In this document: positions 17,244 to 25,382 of the stretch, piece after piece
Position numbering within the stretch: the first letter of the stretch is position 1
How the letters are laid out: the number at the start of each line of letters is the position of its first letter
Origin: Alphaproteobacteria bacterium LSUCC0719
GTDB taxonomy: Bacteria; Pseudomonadota; Alphaproteobacteria; Puniceispirillales; Puniceispirillaceae
DNA: 64,000 nucleotides
Direction of reading: 5' to 3'
Assembly (NCBI GenBank): GCA_040839025.1
Contig: JBFPJN010000002.1
Span: 392,001-456,000 of the forward strand
The notes under the pieces: model-generated
The model's input: the letters and a program-made list of their open reading frames with translations, nothing else
Told to the model about the DNA's origin: nothing
Databases searched by the model: none
Position numbers and translations under genes: made by a program

Positions 17244-19460
17244 CTATTGTGTGGAGGTGGTGGCGGTGGTTGATGCCGGTGCCAGCACCCCTTCCTGAGC
17301 GTTGCTGCTGTCGGTGGTGATGTTCTGCGCCTCAACCGTCCCTGAAGTTGCAGTGACAGACCCCGGCATCGACCCGGTCGTCATATCAGCGGCTGCCATT
17401 CCGGCGGGTGCCTGTTGCGACACCGTCACCGCAGCGACAGGCAGGGAGTTCATCACCTGTGCATGGGCGGAAGCCAGCAGATGCGCCGCCACCACCTCAC
17501 GCTGAAACTGACGTGCCGGGCCGGCCTGACCAACTGTGGTCAATGCGGCGGCGATCCTTGCCACATCCGCGGGATTCATCGCCGCAAGGCCGTTGTCGCC
17601 AACGGCACGATGTGCCAGCAGAATGGTTTCCGCCACCCGGCCGGCAGCCGCCGCCTGATCAAGTGCCCGCAGAATGACTGGCGATACCGACAGGAACGTC
17701 TCGGTCCTGATCACGTCGGGAGATGCCGCAACAAGCCAGGACATTGCCTCGCCGGAACCACCGGTTGCCAGCTCCTGTCCGGACATCGCAAGCGGCAACA
17801 GGCTGAACTTGCCAAGCTTTGCCAGCGCCGGCATGTCAGCCAGACCTGTCTGCGGCATGTTCAGCAGGTCGCGCGCCGCACGGGCCTCGCCACCGGCAAG
17901 CATGGTCGGCATTTCAGCGGTATCGCCTACGCCAATCAGCATCGAAAGCTTGGTTCGAAGCGCGCCATCACCCTCAAGCACAGCCTCGGCACCGTCGAAT
18001 GCCAGTGCTTCGCGGCCAAGCTCGGCATAGAGCGGGGCCATCATCCAGCCGGCGCCGGCCGCAATATCGGCATCAAACGCCGCCGCGATGACGGGAAGGC
18101 GGTTGGCTGATTTTTCGGCATCAAGCGCACGCCAGACAAGCGCCCGGGTCAGGGCCGATGGCTGACTCTGGTGACGGGCCAGCGCCAGCTGGGGCGAATC
18201 CGTCTCAATGGCAACACTGCGCCACAGCTTGGCGGCGCGGCCATGATCTATGAACCCATAGCGAAGTGCCCGCCAGGTGGCCACGAGACGTGCGTCCGGA
18301 CCCAGATAGCGAAGCCCGACCGCCGTCTGGATCGAACTGTCGGGAAGCATTTCAAGGCCGGCGACATCGATATCATGATGCGCCGCCTCCATCAGCACGA
18401 TGTGAAGCTGGTCAATCAATGCCGGGTCGATGGGACCGGGATCGGTGCCGTTCAGCAGCTTGCCGACAAGACCGGTGAACACGGGGTCGTCCACCCCCAT
18501 CGCAAGCAGGATATCAGCAGCGAACTGTGCGCCGGCGATATCGCCCTTATGGACCGCTGTACAGATGACCTTTGCCTTGTGCCAGAACGGCTCGAATGTG
18601 CGGCCAACCTGATACATGACATTGCGGCAGGCATCATCATCGCGGCGGGACATCAGTTGTGTTTCGACAAGCCACTGCTTCCATTCAAGCCAGGGGGCCT
18701 CATTGGGAAGCTGGTCGACCATCACCGCCAGATCGTCCGACCGGCCGGCAGCGGCAAGCCAGTCAAGTCGTCTCGACATCAATGTCTGGTCAGCCTCACT
18801 TGCCCCATCCGGGCGCACCGCGCGGCGGGCCACCACATCGCCGGCAAGCGACGACAGGGTTGGTGACGATCCCGTCACAATACCGGTATCAAGCAGCATG
18901 ACGGCGCGCTCAACCGACGTGCCCCGCCAGATTGTCGCGGTCAGGCTTTCAGCCTCGCCGGACGCCGGATCGACCCCGATATCGGTGACGCCGAATTTTG
19001 GCGCGTCAGCCCGCTGGAGACTGGCAGATGGCGACAAGGACAGGGCTGGCGGCGTTGATGTCGCAGACGGCGTGGCTGATTCAGTGGCCGTATCGGTGTC
19101 GGCAGATGGAGATACAGTCATTATCACAGGCGTCGCGCTGTCAACCACGCCGGTACCGGCATCAGCCCCGGTTGCGTTACCATTTCCAGCTTCACCCGAA
19201 ATGGCCTTCACCGCTTCATCGATGGACGAAATGGTGGGTGCGCTCTGGTCGGTGCTATTGTCCTGCACCGTGGCCAACAAATCGATCTGGCCCGTTTCCT
19301 GATTCGGCATCTGGGTGGTCGCAGCCTGTTGCGCGATGGCATCGCTGCTGACAAACACCCCACCGATCAATGTGGCTGCGGTCAATGTGAAACCGGCCAA
19401 TGTAAAGCCGGCCAGGATGGCACGCGCCATGACCGGCGTCTCAGTTAGCAAGCGTTTCAT
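17244..19460 (-). CDS. Large exported protein of unknown function, Ala/Thr-rich
   Basis: I do not recognise a named family. The 738-residue product begins with a signal peptide (positive start, hydrophobic core about 11-37, likely cleavage after SSDAIA near residue 43). Then comes about 130 residues of low-complexity Thr/Ala/Ser/Asp sequence. From about 150 to 690 it is a mostly alpha-helical, Ala- and Leu-rich body whose repeating short helices resemble a tetratricopeptide-like or solenoid fold, although no clean repeat consensus is visible. The tail is again Thr/Ser-rich. It overlaps a 45-residue membrane protein gene at its start and is followed by xerD. A conserved periplasmic role in cell envelope or division is a guess from context. 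Confidence 0.75.
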   Translation of the reverse strand: MKRLLTETPVMARAILAGFTLAGFTLTAATLIGGVFVSSDAIAQQAATTQMPNQETGQIDLLATVQDNSTDQSAPTISSIDEAVKAISGEAGNGNATGADAGTGVVDSATPVIMTVSPSADTDTATESATPSATSTPPALSLSPSASLQRADAPKFGVTDIGVDPASGEAESLTATIWRGTSVERAVMLLDTGIVTGSSPTLSSLAGDVVARRAVRPDGASEADQTLMSRRLDWLAAAGRSDDLAVMVDQLPNEAPWLEWKQWLVETQLMSRRDDDACRNVMYQVGRTFEPFWHKAKVICTAVHKGDIAGAQFAADILLAMGVDDPVFTGLVGKLLNGTDPGPIDPALIDQLHIVLMEAAHHDIDVAGLEMLPDSSIQTAVGLRYLGPDARLVATWRALRYGFIDHGRAAKLWRSVAIETDSPQLALARHQSQPSALTRALVWRALDAEKSANRLPVIAAAFDADIAAGAGWMMAPLYAELGREALAFDGAEAVLEGDGALRTKLSMLIGVGDTAEMPTMLAGGEARAARDLLNMPQTGLADMPALAKLGKFSLLPLAMSGQELATGGSGEAMSWLVAASPDVIRTETFLSVSPVILRALDQAAAAGRVAETILLAHRAVGDNGLAAMNPADVARIAAALTTVGQAGPARQFQREVVAAHLLASAHAQVMNSLPVAAVTVSQQAPAGMAAADMTTGSMPGSVTATSGTVEAQNITTDSSNAQEGVLAPASTTATTSTQ

Positions 19461-19578
19461 TCGGAACGACCTTGTTCACCGCAACTGTCGGGGCCGGGAT
19501 TTCCCACGCTGACAACGCAAAAAGTCCAGCACCGGCAAATCCGGCAATAATAATCAACACTATACCAATACGATTCAT
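19441..19578 (-). CDS. Small single-pass membrane protein, 45 residues
   Basis: A short ORF reads from ATG at 19578 to a TGA at 19441, overlapping the first 20 bases of the 738-residue gene. The protein has a clean hydrophobic span at residues 4-24 (IGIVLIIIAGFAGAGLFAL), then SAWEIPAPTVAVNKVVPNE, a pattern that looks conserved rather than random. A ribosome-binding site GGAG lies six bases upstream of the ATG. The overlap suggests translational coupling with the downstream exported protein. The aliphatic-helix-then-proline shape is that of a signal anchor with a short periplasmic tail. Function unknown. Confidence 0.65.
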   Translation of the reverse strand: MNRIGIVLIIIAGFAGAGLFALSAWEIPAPTVAVNKVVPNETLAN

Positions 19579-19837
19579 GTCCGCTCCGCTATCGCGCCCA
19601 CATGATCTGCATGAGGACGATACATCTTCAGACCGACAATTCGGTCATATGGTCAGGTAAATGGGTGTGTATGGCAAGAATATGTCTGCAATACGGCATT
19701 GTGGCCCGGCCCGGTGGTGGGCAGCCGGATGACGCCAGCATATTTGCGGTTCTGGCAGATGTGCCGCTCTTGCAGAATTGCGGGCACACACCATGTCAGG
19801 CACAATGCACCCCGCCATGCCAACCACACGGTCCACA

Positions 19838-20401
19838 ATGTCAGATATCACCACCCTAACCAAAGCTGTTGCCAAGGCCATCGACAGGCCTATCGCGCTT
19901 GTTGGCATGATGGGCAGCGGCAAGTCGCTTGTCGGGCGACGCCTGGCGCAGCGGCTTGACCTTCCGTTCATTGACAGCGACAGCGACATCGAAGCAAATG
20001 CCGGCATCACCATCGCGGAAATCTTCGAACTGGCCGGCGAGGACAAGTTTCGCAGCCTGGAGCGCGAGGCCATCAGCGCCGCTGCGGATATCGGGCCGGT
20101 GGTTCTGTCAACAGGTGGCGGGTCGATCTGCACAGCTGAAACAGCAGAATTGCTGTGCGAAAGAACGATCGTCGTCTGGCTGCAGGCCCAGCCCGAAACA
20201 CTCTTTTCCAGAATCGGATCATTCAGCAGTCGGCCATTGCTGCATACGCAAGACCCTCTGGCGACGCTGCGCGATCTGGCCGCAGAACGCGAAGCCGACT
20301 ATGGAAAGGCGCATATAACTGTCACCACCGACCAGTTGTCGGCAGCGGCAGCCGTAACAGCGGTGCTGCGCGCCCTTGACAGCCATCTTTCGGTTAAATA
20401 G
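19838..20401 (+). CDS. aroK: Shikimate kinase
   Basis: Phosphorylates shikimate in aromatic amino acid synthesis. From MSDITTL the protein has 187 residues, with Walker A GMMGSGKS (23-30), the shikimate-binding DSDSDIE and the FRSLERE segment. Then come STGGGS and the lid region SRPLLHTQDP. A longer in-frame start at 19778 adds 20 unconserved residues. The 259-bp gap to the divergent small membrane protein gene holds nothing else that I can identify. aroB follows nine bases later, the usual aroKB pair. Confidence 0.93.
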   Translation: MSDITTLTKAVAKAIDRPIALVGMMGSGKSLVGRRLAQRLDLPFIDSDSDIEANAGITIAEIFELAGEDKFRSLEREAISAAADIGPVVLSTGGGSICTAETAELLCERTIVVWLQAQPETLFSRIGSFSSRPLLHTQDPLATLRDLAAEREADYGKAHITVTTDQLSAAAAVTAVLRALDSHLSVK

Positions 20402-20410
20402 GTCGTTGTC

Positions 20411-21523
20411 ATGGTAACAGACATATCCACCCTGACTGTCGGACTCGACAACCGCGCCTATGACATCACTGTTGGCCGCGACCTGATTGCGAAACTGCAT
20501 GAGATTGCCAGCGCGCAGCTCGCGGATCGTCATGTCGTGATCATCGCCGACGCCGCTGTGGCACCGCATCATCTGGCACCACTCGAGGCGGCGTGCGGCA
20601 CGATCTGCCGCCGTATCGACAGTCTGACGGTCGCCTCGGGCGAGGCAAGCAAGAGCATGCCGGTTCTGGGCGGTCTTCTGGAGGATATTCTGGCGCTTGG
20701 TGTGGATCGCGACGTGGTTCTTATCGCGCTTGGTGGCGGGGTCATCGGCGATCTGGTCGGTTTTGCCGCGGCAAGTCTTCTTCGTGGGGTTGATTTCATT
20801 CAGGTGCCGACAACCTTGCTGGCACAGGTGGACAGTTCGGTTGGCGGCAAGACCGGGGTCAACGCCGCCGCCGGCAAGAATTTGATCGGTGCCTTCCACC
20901 AACCCCGCGCCGTGATCATCGACATCACGACACTGGAGACACTGCCGGAGCGCGAGTTGCGCGCCGGCTATGCCGAAGTGATCAAATACGGGCTTTTGGG
21001 CGACGCCGCATTCTTTGAATGGCTGGAGACGCACGGCCATGATGTTCTGCGCCGGGACGAGGCGGCGCTGCGCCATGCCATCATCACCTCCTGTACGGCA
21101 AAGGCGCGCATTGTCGAGGCCGACGAACGTGAATCCGGGCGTCGGGCGCTGTTGAATCTGGGCCATACATTCGCCCATGCCTTTGAGTCGGTGTGCGGCT
21201 ATGACGGACGACTTCTTCATGGCGAGGCGGTCGCTGTCGGGATGGTGCTGGCCTATCGGCTGGCCGGGGAAATGGGGCTGTGCAACGGTCAGGATGGTGG
21301 CCGTGCCGCCGCCCATATCGCCGCCAGCGGCCTGTCGGTCAGGCTTGGTGACATTGCGGCCTGCACCGCGACAACGCCGTCCCTGATCGATATCATGCGA
21401 CGTGACAAGAAGGTGCGGAATGGCCGTATGCGGTTCGTGCTGCCACGCGCCATCGGCGACAGCTTTGTCTGTGATGAGGTTCCGGAAGACATGCTTATAC
21501 GCGTACTGGATGCAAGCCGATGA
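20411..21523 (+). CDS. aroB: 3-dehydroquinate synthase
   Basis: Converts DAHP to 3-dehydroquinate, the second step of the shikimate pathway, using NAD and a divalent metal. The 370-residue protein shows GGGVIGDLVGFAAASLLRGVDFIQ, VPTTLLAQVDSSVGGKTGVN and the metal-ligand blocks GYAEVIKYG and LNLGHTFAHAFE with LHGEAVAVGM. It is the second gene of the aroK-aroB pair and its stop overlaps the following CNNM-type gene as ATGA. Confidence 0.96.
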   Translation: MVTDISTLTVGLDNRAYDITVGRDLIAKLHEIASAQLADRHVVIIADAAVAPHHLAPLEAACGTICRRIDSLTVASGEASKSMPVLGGLLEDILALGVDRDVVLIALGGGVIGDLVGFAAASLLRGVDFIQVPTTLLAQVDSSVGGKTGVNAAAGKNLIGAFHQPRAVIIDITTLETLPERELRAGYAEVIKYGLLGDAAFFEWLETHGHDVLRRDEAALRHAIITSCTAKARIVEADERESGRRALLNLGHTFAHAFESVCGYDGRLLHGEAVAVGMVLAYRLAGEMGLCNGQDGGRAAAHIAASGLSVRLGDIAACTATTPSLIDIMRRDKKVRNGRMRFVLPRAIGDSFVCDEVPEDMLIRVLDASR

Positions 21524-22788
21524 CGGGTGACCTTCTGGGACTGATCGCCATCATTTTGCTGCTGATCCTTGCCTCGGCCTTTTTCTCGAGCGCCGAAACG
21601 GCGCTGACCGCCGCATCGGATGCCCGCATGCGCCAGCTTTCCGGAAAGGGCAACCGCCGCGCCATGCTTGTCGAAAAGCTGCGCGATGACCGCGAAGGGC
21701 TCATCGGCTCGATCCTGATCGGCAACAATGCGGTGAATGTCATCGCTTCGGCACTGGCAACATCTGTTTTCATCTCGATACTTGATGATGCCGGTGTGGT
21801 CTGGGCCACAATCACCATGACCGTGGTGCTGGTGGTGTTTGCCGAAGTCATGCCAAAGACATACGCGCTGAACAATTCAGACAAATACGCCCTGCTGATC
21901 GCACCGGCGGTGCGGCTTGTCGTTGTCATTCTCAGCCCACTTTCGATCGCGCTCGGCATCCTTGCCAACAGATTGATCAGAAAGCGTCAGGCCGACGAAT
22001 CCGACCGCGAGGAAGAGCTTCGCGGCATGATCGAACTTCATGGCGCCGAGGGTGATGGCGACAGCCGCGAGACACAGGCCATGCTGTCATCGGTTCTCGA
22101 CCTAAACGAAATCAGCGTCGAGCAGATCATGACCCACCGGGCCGGGGTGAAGATGATTGATGCCGACAGCGACCTTGATTCGCTGCTTAGCGAGGTTCTG
22201 GCATCCCCGCACACCCGGCATCCGGTATATTCTGGCAATCCGGACAACATCATCGGCGTGCTTCACGTCAAGGATCTGCTGCGCGCCGTTGGGCGTCATG
22301 GTGAAGGCGCGCCGCAGGGCGATGGGCTTGGTCTTCTTCAGAATATTGTCAGCGAACCCTATTTCGTGCCTGAAACGACGCTGCTGTTCGACCAGTTGCA
22401 GGCGTTCCGTACCCGGCGTGAACATTTTGCCGTTGTTGTCGACGAATATGGCGATTTACAGGGAATCGTGACGCTCGAGGACATTCTCGAGGAGATCGTC
22501 GGTGACATTGATGACGAGCATGATATCGATCTGGCCGGCCTGACAGCCCAGCCTGACGGGTCGTGGATTGTCGATGGCGCGGTCACCATCCGTGACCTGA
22601 ACAGGGCGCTTGCCTGGCAGCTTCCGGACGAGGATGCCTCGACGATAGCCGGTCTGGTGCTTTATGAAAGCCGGACAATTCCGAGGCCAGGTCAGGAATT
22701 CCGCTTCCACAACATTCGTTTCAGGATCCTGAAACGCGACGGCAACCAGCTCACAAGCCTGCGACTCTGGAGTACCGGACATGGATAG
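21520..22788 (+). CDS. CNNM/HlyC-CorC family membrane protein (DUF21, CBS pair, CorC_HlyC)
   Basis: A 422-residue protein with an N-terminal DUF21 transmembrane domain (about 1-190, beginning GLIAIILLLILASAFFSSAETALT). A CBS-domain pair follows (about 205-330, MTHRAGVKMIDADSDLDSLL and HPVYSGNPDNIIGVLHVKDLL), then a C-terminal CorC_HlyC domain. The VVDEYGDLQGIVTLEDILEEIVGDI block is diagnostic. Homologues act in magnesium or other divalent cation homeostasis; old annotations call them hemolysins. It is coupled to aroB upstream and overlaps the DUF2889 gene by eight bases, so a four-gene aroK-aroB-cnnm-DUF2889 operon is likely. Confidence 0.9.
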   Translation: MTGDLLGLIAIILLLILASAFFSSAETALTAASDARMRQLSGKGNRRAMLVEKLRDDREGLIGSILIGNNAVNVIASALATSVFISILDDAGVVWATITMTVVLVVFAEVMPKTYALNNSDKYALLIAPAVRLVVVILSPLSIALGILANRLIRKRQADESDREEELRGMIELHGAEGDGDSRETQAMLSSVLDLNEISVEQIMTHRAGVKMIDADSDLDSLLSEVLASPHTRHPVYSGNPDNIIGVLHVKDLLRAVGRHGEGAPQGDGLGLLQNIVSEPYFVPETTLLFDQLQAFRTRREHFAVVVDEYGDLQGIVTLEDILEEIVGDIDDEHDIDLAGLTAQPDGSWIVDGAVTIRDLNRALAWQLPDEDASTIAGLVLYESRTIPRPGQEFRFHNIRFRILKRDGNQLTSLRLWSTGHG

Positions 22789-23362
22789 ACCCGCCACACC
22801 CTATGGCGACGACCACACGGTCACCCTCAGCCCGCCCGCCCCGCGCGAGGAGGTGCATAACCGTAATATCAGATGCAACGGCTTTGTTCGCGAGGACGGG
22901 CAATATGACATCGAGGCCGAGATCACCGACAACAAGACCTACAGTTTCCCTTCGGATTTCCGCGGCGAAGTCACTCCGGACCAGTTCGTGCATCACATGA
23001 AGGTACGGGTGACAGTCGACATGTCGATGACGGTGACCGCCGCCGAGGCGATTACCATTTCCGGCCCCTATGAAATCTGTCCAACGGCAAATGACGTGTT
23101 CCAGAATCTGGTCGGGCTGACCATCGGGCCGGGGTGGCGTCGTCGCGTCACCGCGGCCATTGGTGGCAGACATGGCTGCACCCATATCAGTGAATTGATG
23201 GGAACCGTCGGGACCATCGCCTATCAGACCCGCTATGGAGAAGATGCCCGCAAGGCGCGCGTACCGGTTGGCAGCAGTGGTCTGGAAACGGCGCGGGCCC
23301 GTGGTGACAAGCGCGACAGCGCGCTGGCAAACAGCTGTGTTGCCTATGCTGTCGAGGATTGA
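22781..23362 (+). CDS. DUF2889 family protein
   Basis: A 193-residue soluble protein of unknown function. The DUF2889 features are a central beta-rich region (YDIEAEITDNKTYSFP, HHMKVRVTVDMSMTV), ICPTANDVFQNLVGLTIGPGWRRRV, and the conserved GCTHISELMG block with a possible metal-binding Cys-His. A second conserved Cys lies near the C-terminus (NSCVAYA). It overlaps the CNNM-type gene, so it may serve the same process, but nothing in the sequence states what that is. Confidence 0.82.
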   Translation: MDRPATPYGDDHTVTLSPPAPREEVHNRNIRCNGFVREDGQYDIEAEITDNKTYSFPSDFRGEVTPDQFVHHMKVRVTVDMSMTVTAAEAITISGPYEICPTANDVFQNLVGLTIGPGWRRRVTAAIGGRHGCTHISELMGTVGTIAYQTRYGEDARKARVPVGSSGLETARARGDKRDSALANSCVAYAVED

Positions 23363-23406
23363 AATCCGCGCATAACCGCACGCAATCCCCGCCTGATTGA
23401 TCCGCT

Positions 23407-23664
23407 TCAGGCAGACAGATCGAGCTGAAGCGCATGCACGCTGCTGGCCAGTTCATCGGCCAGAACGGCATTCACCATCCGATGGCATTCAACACGGGTC
23501 TTGCCGGCAAATATATCGGCGCGGACCCTGACCTCAAAATGTGTTTCGCCGCCGTCGCGCCAGCCCGCATGGCCGGCATGTTTATGGCTGACATCAAGAA
23601 CCTCGATCTCACGCGGCGAAAGTGCCTGTTTGAGCTTGCCAGCTATGGTGTCCGCCATGGTCAT
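23407..23664 (-). CDS. BolA family protein
   Basis: An 85-residue BolA-like protein. The fold signature is clear: VLDVSHKHAGHAG, HFEVRVRADIFAGKTRVECHRMVNAVLADEL, and HALQLDL at the end. The conserved histidines in HKHAGH and CHR are candidates for [2Fe-2S] ligation with a monothiol glutaredoxin. Such pairs sense or deliver iron-sulfur clusters; the glutaredoxin in this window is dithiol, so the partner is elsewhere. The ATG two codons in (23658) may be the real start. Divergent from the J-domain gene. Confidence 0.88.
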   Translation of the reverse strand: MTMADTIAGKLKQALSPREIEVLDVSHKHAGHAGWRDGGETHFEVRVRADIFAGKTRVECHRMVNAVLADELASSVHALQLDLSA

Positions 23665-23730
23665 GTGCTATCTCCTGCTGCGGGGGTTGAGGTTGCCAGC
23701 CAGCGGCATGGCGTTATGATGGAACAGGTT

Positions 23731-24324
23731 ATGAGACGCCCCTCCAGACCAGAGGTCAAGATCCCCGGCAATGCCGAGACAGACCCGCAGACCACCGGCT
23801 CGACCCGGCTCTGTGCGGCTGAGGGATGCAAGGCCGAGGCGCATTATCCAGCGCCAAAGTCACGCGATGCGTTGCGCGACTATATCTGGTTCTGCCTGGA
23901 ACATATCCGTGCCTACAACAAGTCATGGAATTACTATGAAGGGCTGCAGGGGGCAGCGCTCGAAGCCGAGATCCGGCGCGCCACCACATGGGAGCGGCCA
24001 AGCTGGAAATTCGCCACCGGCAAACCCGCCGAAGAGATGTTCGATGATCCGATGGGATTGTTTGATTTTGAAAACCGCAGCGGCGCGGCACCCGGTGGAC
24101 GGCATCTCAGCCCGGAAGAGCGGCGCGCGTGGAAAACGCTGAAAATGGAACCTGTCAACGATCTGAGTCAGGTCAAATCGCAATACAAGCAGCTGGCAAA
24201 AGAACATCATCCCGACATTAATGGGGGTGACGCCGGGGCCGAGGAACGTCTAAAAGAGATCAACCTGGCCTATGATTTGATCCGCAAATCATTGCAAAGC
24301 GCCGCCACACAAACCATTTCCTGA
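23731..24324 (+). CDS. J-domain (DnaJ-like) protein upstream of cobS
   Basis: A 197-residue protein. The N-terminal two thirds are specific to alphaproteobacteria, with cysteines in CAAEGCKAEAHYPAP, then DYIWFCLEHIRAYNKSWNYYEGL. The C-terminus is a J domain lacking a full helix I: VKSQYKQLAKEHHPDINGGD holds the HPD tripeptide needed to stimulate DnaK ATPase. Starts at 23716 and 23719 are also open; 23731 was chosen for its upstream GGAACAGG. The order bolA / J-domain / cobS / cobT is conserved in this class, suggesting a role in chelatase assembly, which is inference. Confidence 0.85.
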   Translation: MRRPSRPEVKIPGNAETDPQTTGSTRLCAAEGCKAEAHYPAPKSRDALRDYIWFCLEHIRAYNKSWNYYEGLQGAALEAEIRRATTWERPSWKFATGKPAEEMFDDPMGLFDFENRSGAAPGGRHLSPEERRAWKTLKMEPVNDLSQVKSQYKQLAKEHHPDINGGDAGAEERLKEINLAYDLIRKSLQSAATQTIS

Positions 24325-24368
24325 CCTAGACGCCACGCTGGCGACGTGTTTTCGGAGACCACACTGTT

Positions 24369-25376
24369 ATGCCCAATGACCAGACCATGACCAAGATGAC
24401 CGCCCATCCACTTGCTGCGCCGGACACCGAAATCGATGTTCGCAGCGTGTTCGGGCTGGATGTCGACATGAAGGTGCCCGCCTTTTCCGAAGGTTCGGAA
24501 TATGTGCCGACACGCGACGAGGCATACCAGTTCGACCATGATACGACACTGGCCATCCTTGCCGGCTTTGCACACAACCGGCGGGTGATGATCCAGGGAT
24601 ATCACGGCACCGGCAAATCGACGCATATCGAACAGGTCGCGGCGCGGCTGAACTGGCCCTGCATTCGGGTCAATCTGGACAGCCATATCAGCCGGATCGA
24701 CCTGATTGGCAAGGATGCAATCGTGCTTCGTGATGGCAAGCAGGTTACAGAATTCCGCGAGGGCATTCTGCCGTGGGCGCTGCAGAATCCGGTGGCGATC
24801 GTCTTTGATGAATATGATGCCGGCCGTGCCGATGTGATGTTCGTGATCCAGCGTGTTCTGGAGGTTGACGGCAAACTGACGCTGCTCGACACCAATCGGG
24901 TGATCCATCCCAACCCGAGCTTCCGCCTGTTTGCCACGGCAAACACGGTTGGTCTTGGCGATACCACCGGCCTGTATCATGGCACGCAGCAGATCAACCA
25001 GGGCCAGATGGACCGCTGGTCGATTGTCACGACGCTGAACTATCTGCCACATGAGGACGAGGTGGGTATCGTCGCCGCGAAGCTGACAGCCTATGACAAT
25101 ACCGAAGGTCGCGAGACGCTTGCCAAGATGGTGCGCATGGCCGACCTGACCCGGAGCGGATTCATGTCTGGCGATTTGTCGACGGTGATGTCGCCCCGGA
25201 CAGTCATCACCTGGGCCGAAAACACCCTGATCTTCAACGATATGACACTGGCCTTCCGGATGAGCTTCCTGAACAAGTGTGACGAGGTGGAACGCCCGAC
25301 CGTGGCCGAATACTACCAGCGCTGTTTTGGCATTGACCTGCCAGAGGCGCCGGTCCGTCAGGCCGCCGCCGGCTAA
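24369..25376 (+). CDS. cobS: Aerobic cobaltochelatase subunit CobS
   Basis: AAA+ ATPase subunit that, with CobT and CobN, inserts cobalt into hydrogenobyrinate a,c-diamide in the aerobic cobalamin pathway. The 335-residue protein opens [19 protein letters not shown]. It has Walker [19 protein letters not shown], the block [12 protein letters not shown], Walker [10 protein letters not shown], and the sensor region [18 protein letters not shown]. Several in-frame ATGs occur at the very start, so the exact N-terminus is unsure by a few residues. It is six bases from cobT. cobN is outside the window. Confidence 0.95.
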   Translation: MPNDQTMTKMTAHPLAAPDTEIDVRSVFGLDVDMKVPAFSEGSEYVPTRDEAYQFDHDTTLAILAGFAHNRRVMIQGYHGTGKSTHIEQVAARLNWPCIRVNLDSHISRIDLIGKDAIVLRDGKQVTEFREGILPWALQNPVAIVFDEYDAGRADVMFVIQRVLEVDGKLTLLDTNRVIHPNPSFRLFATANTVGLGDTTGLYHGTQQINQGQMDRWSIVTTLNYLPHEDEVGIVAAKLTAYDNTEGRETLAKMVRMADLTRSGFMSGDLSTVMSPRTVITWAENTLIFNDMTLAFRMSFLNKCDEVERPTVAEYYQRCFGIDLPEAPVRQAAAG

Positions 25377-25382
25377 CGCCTC

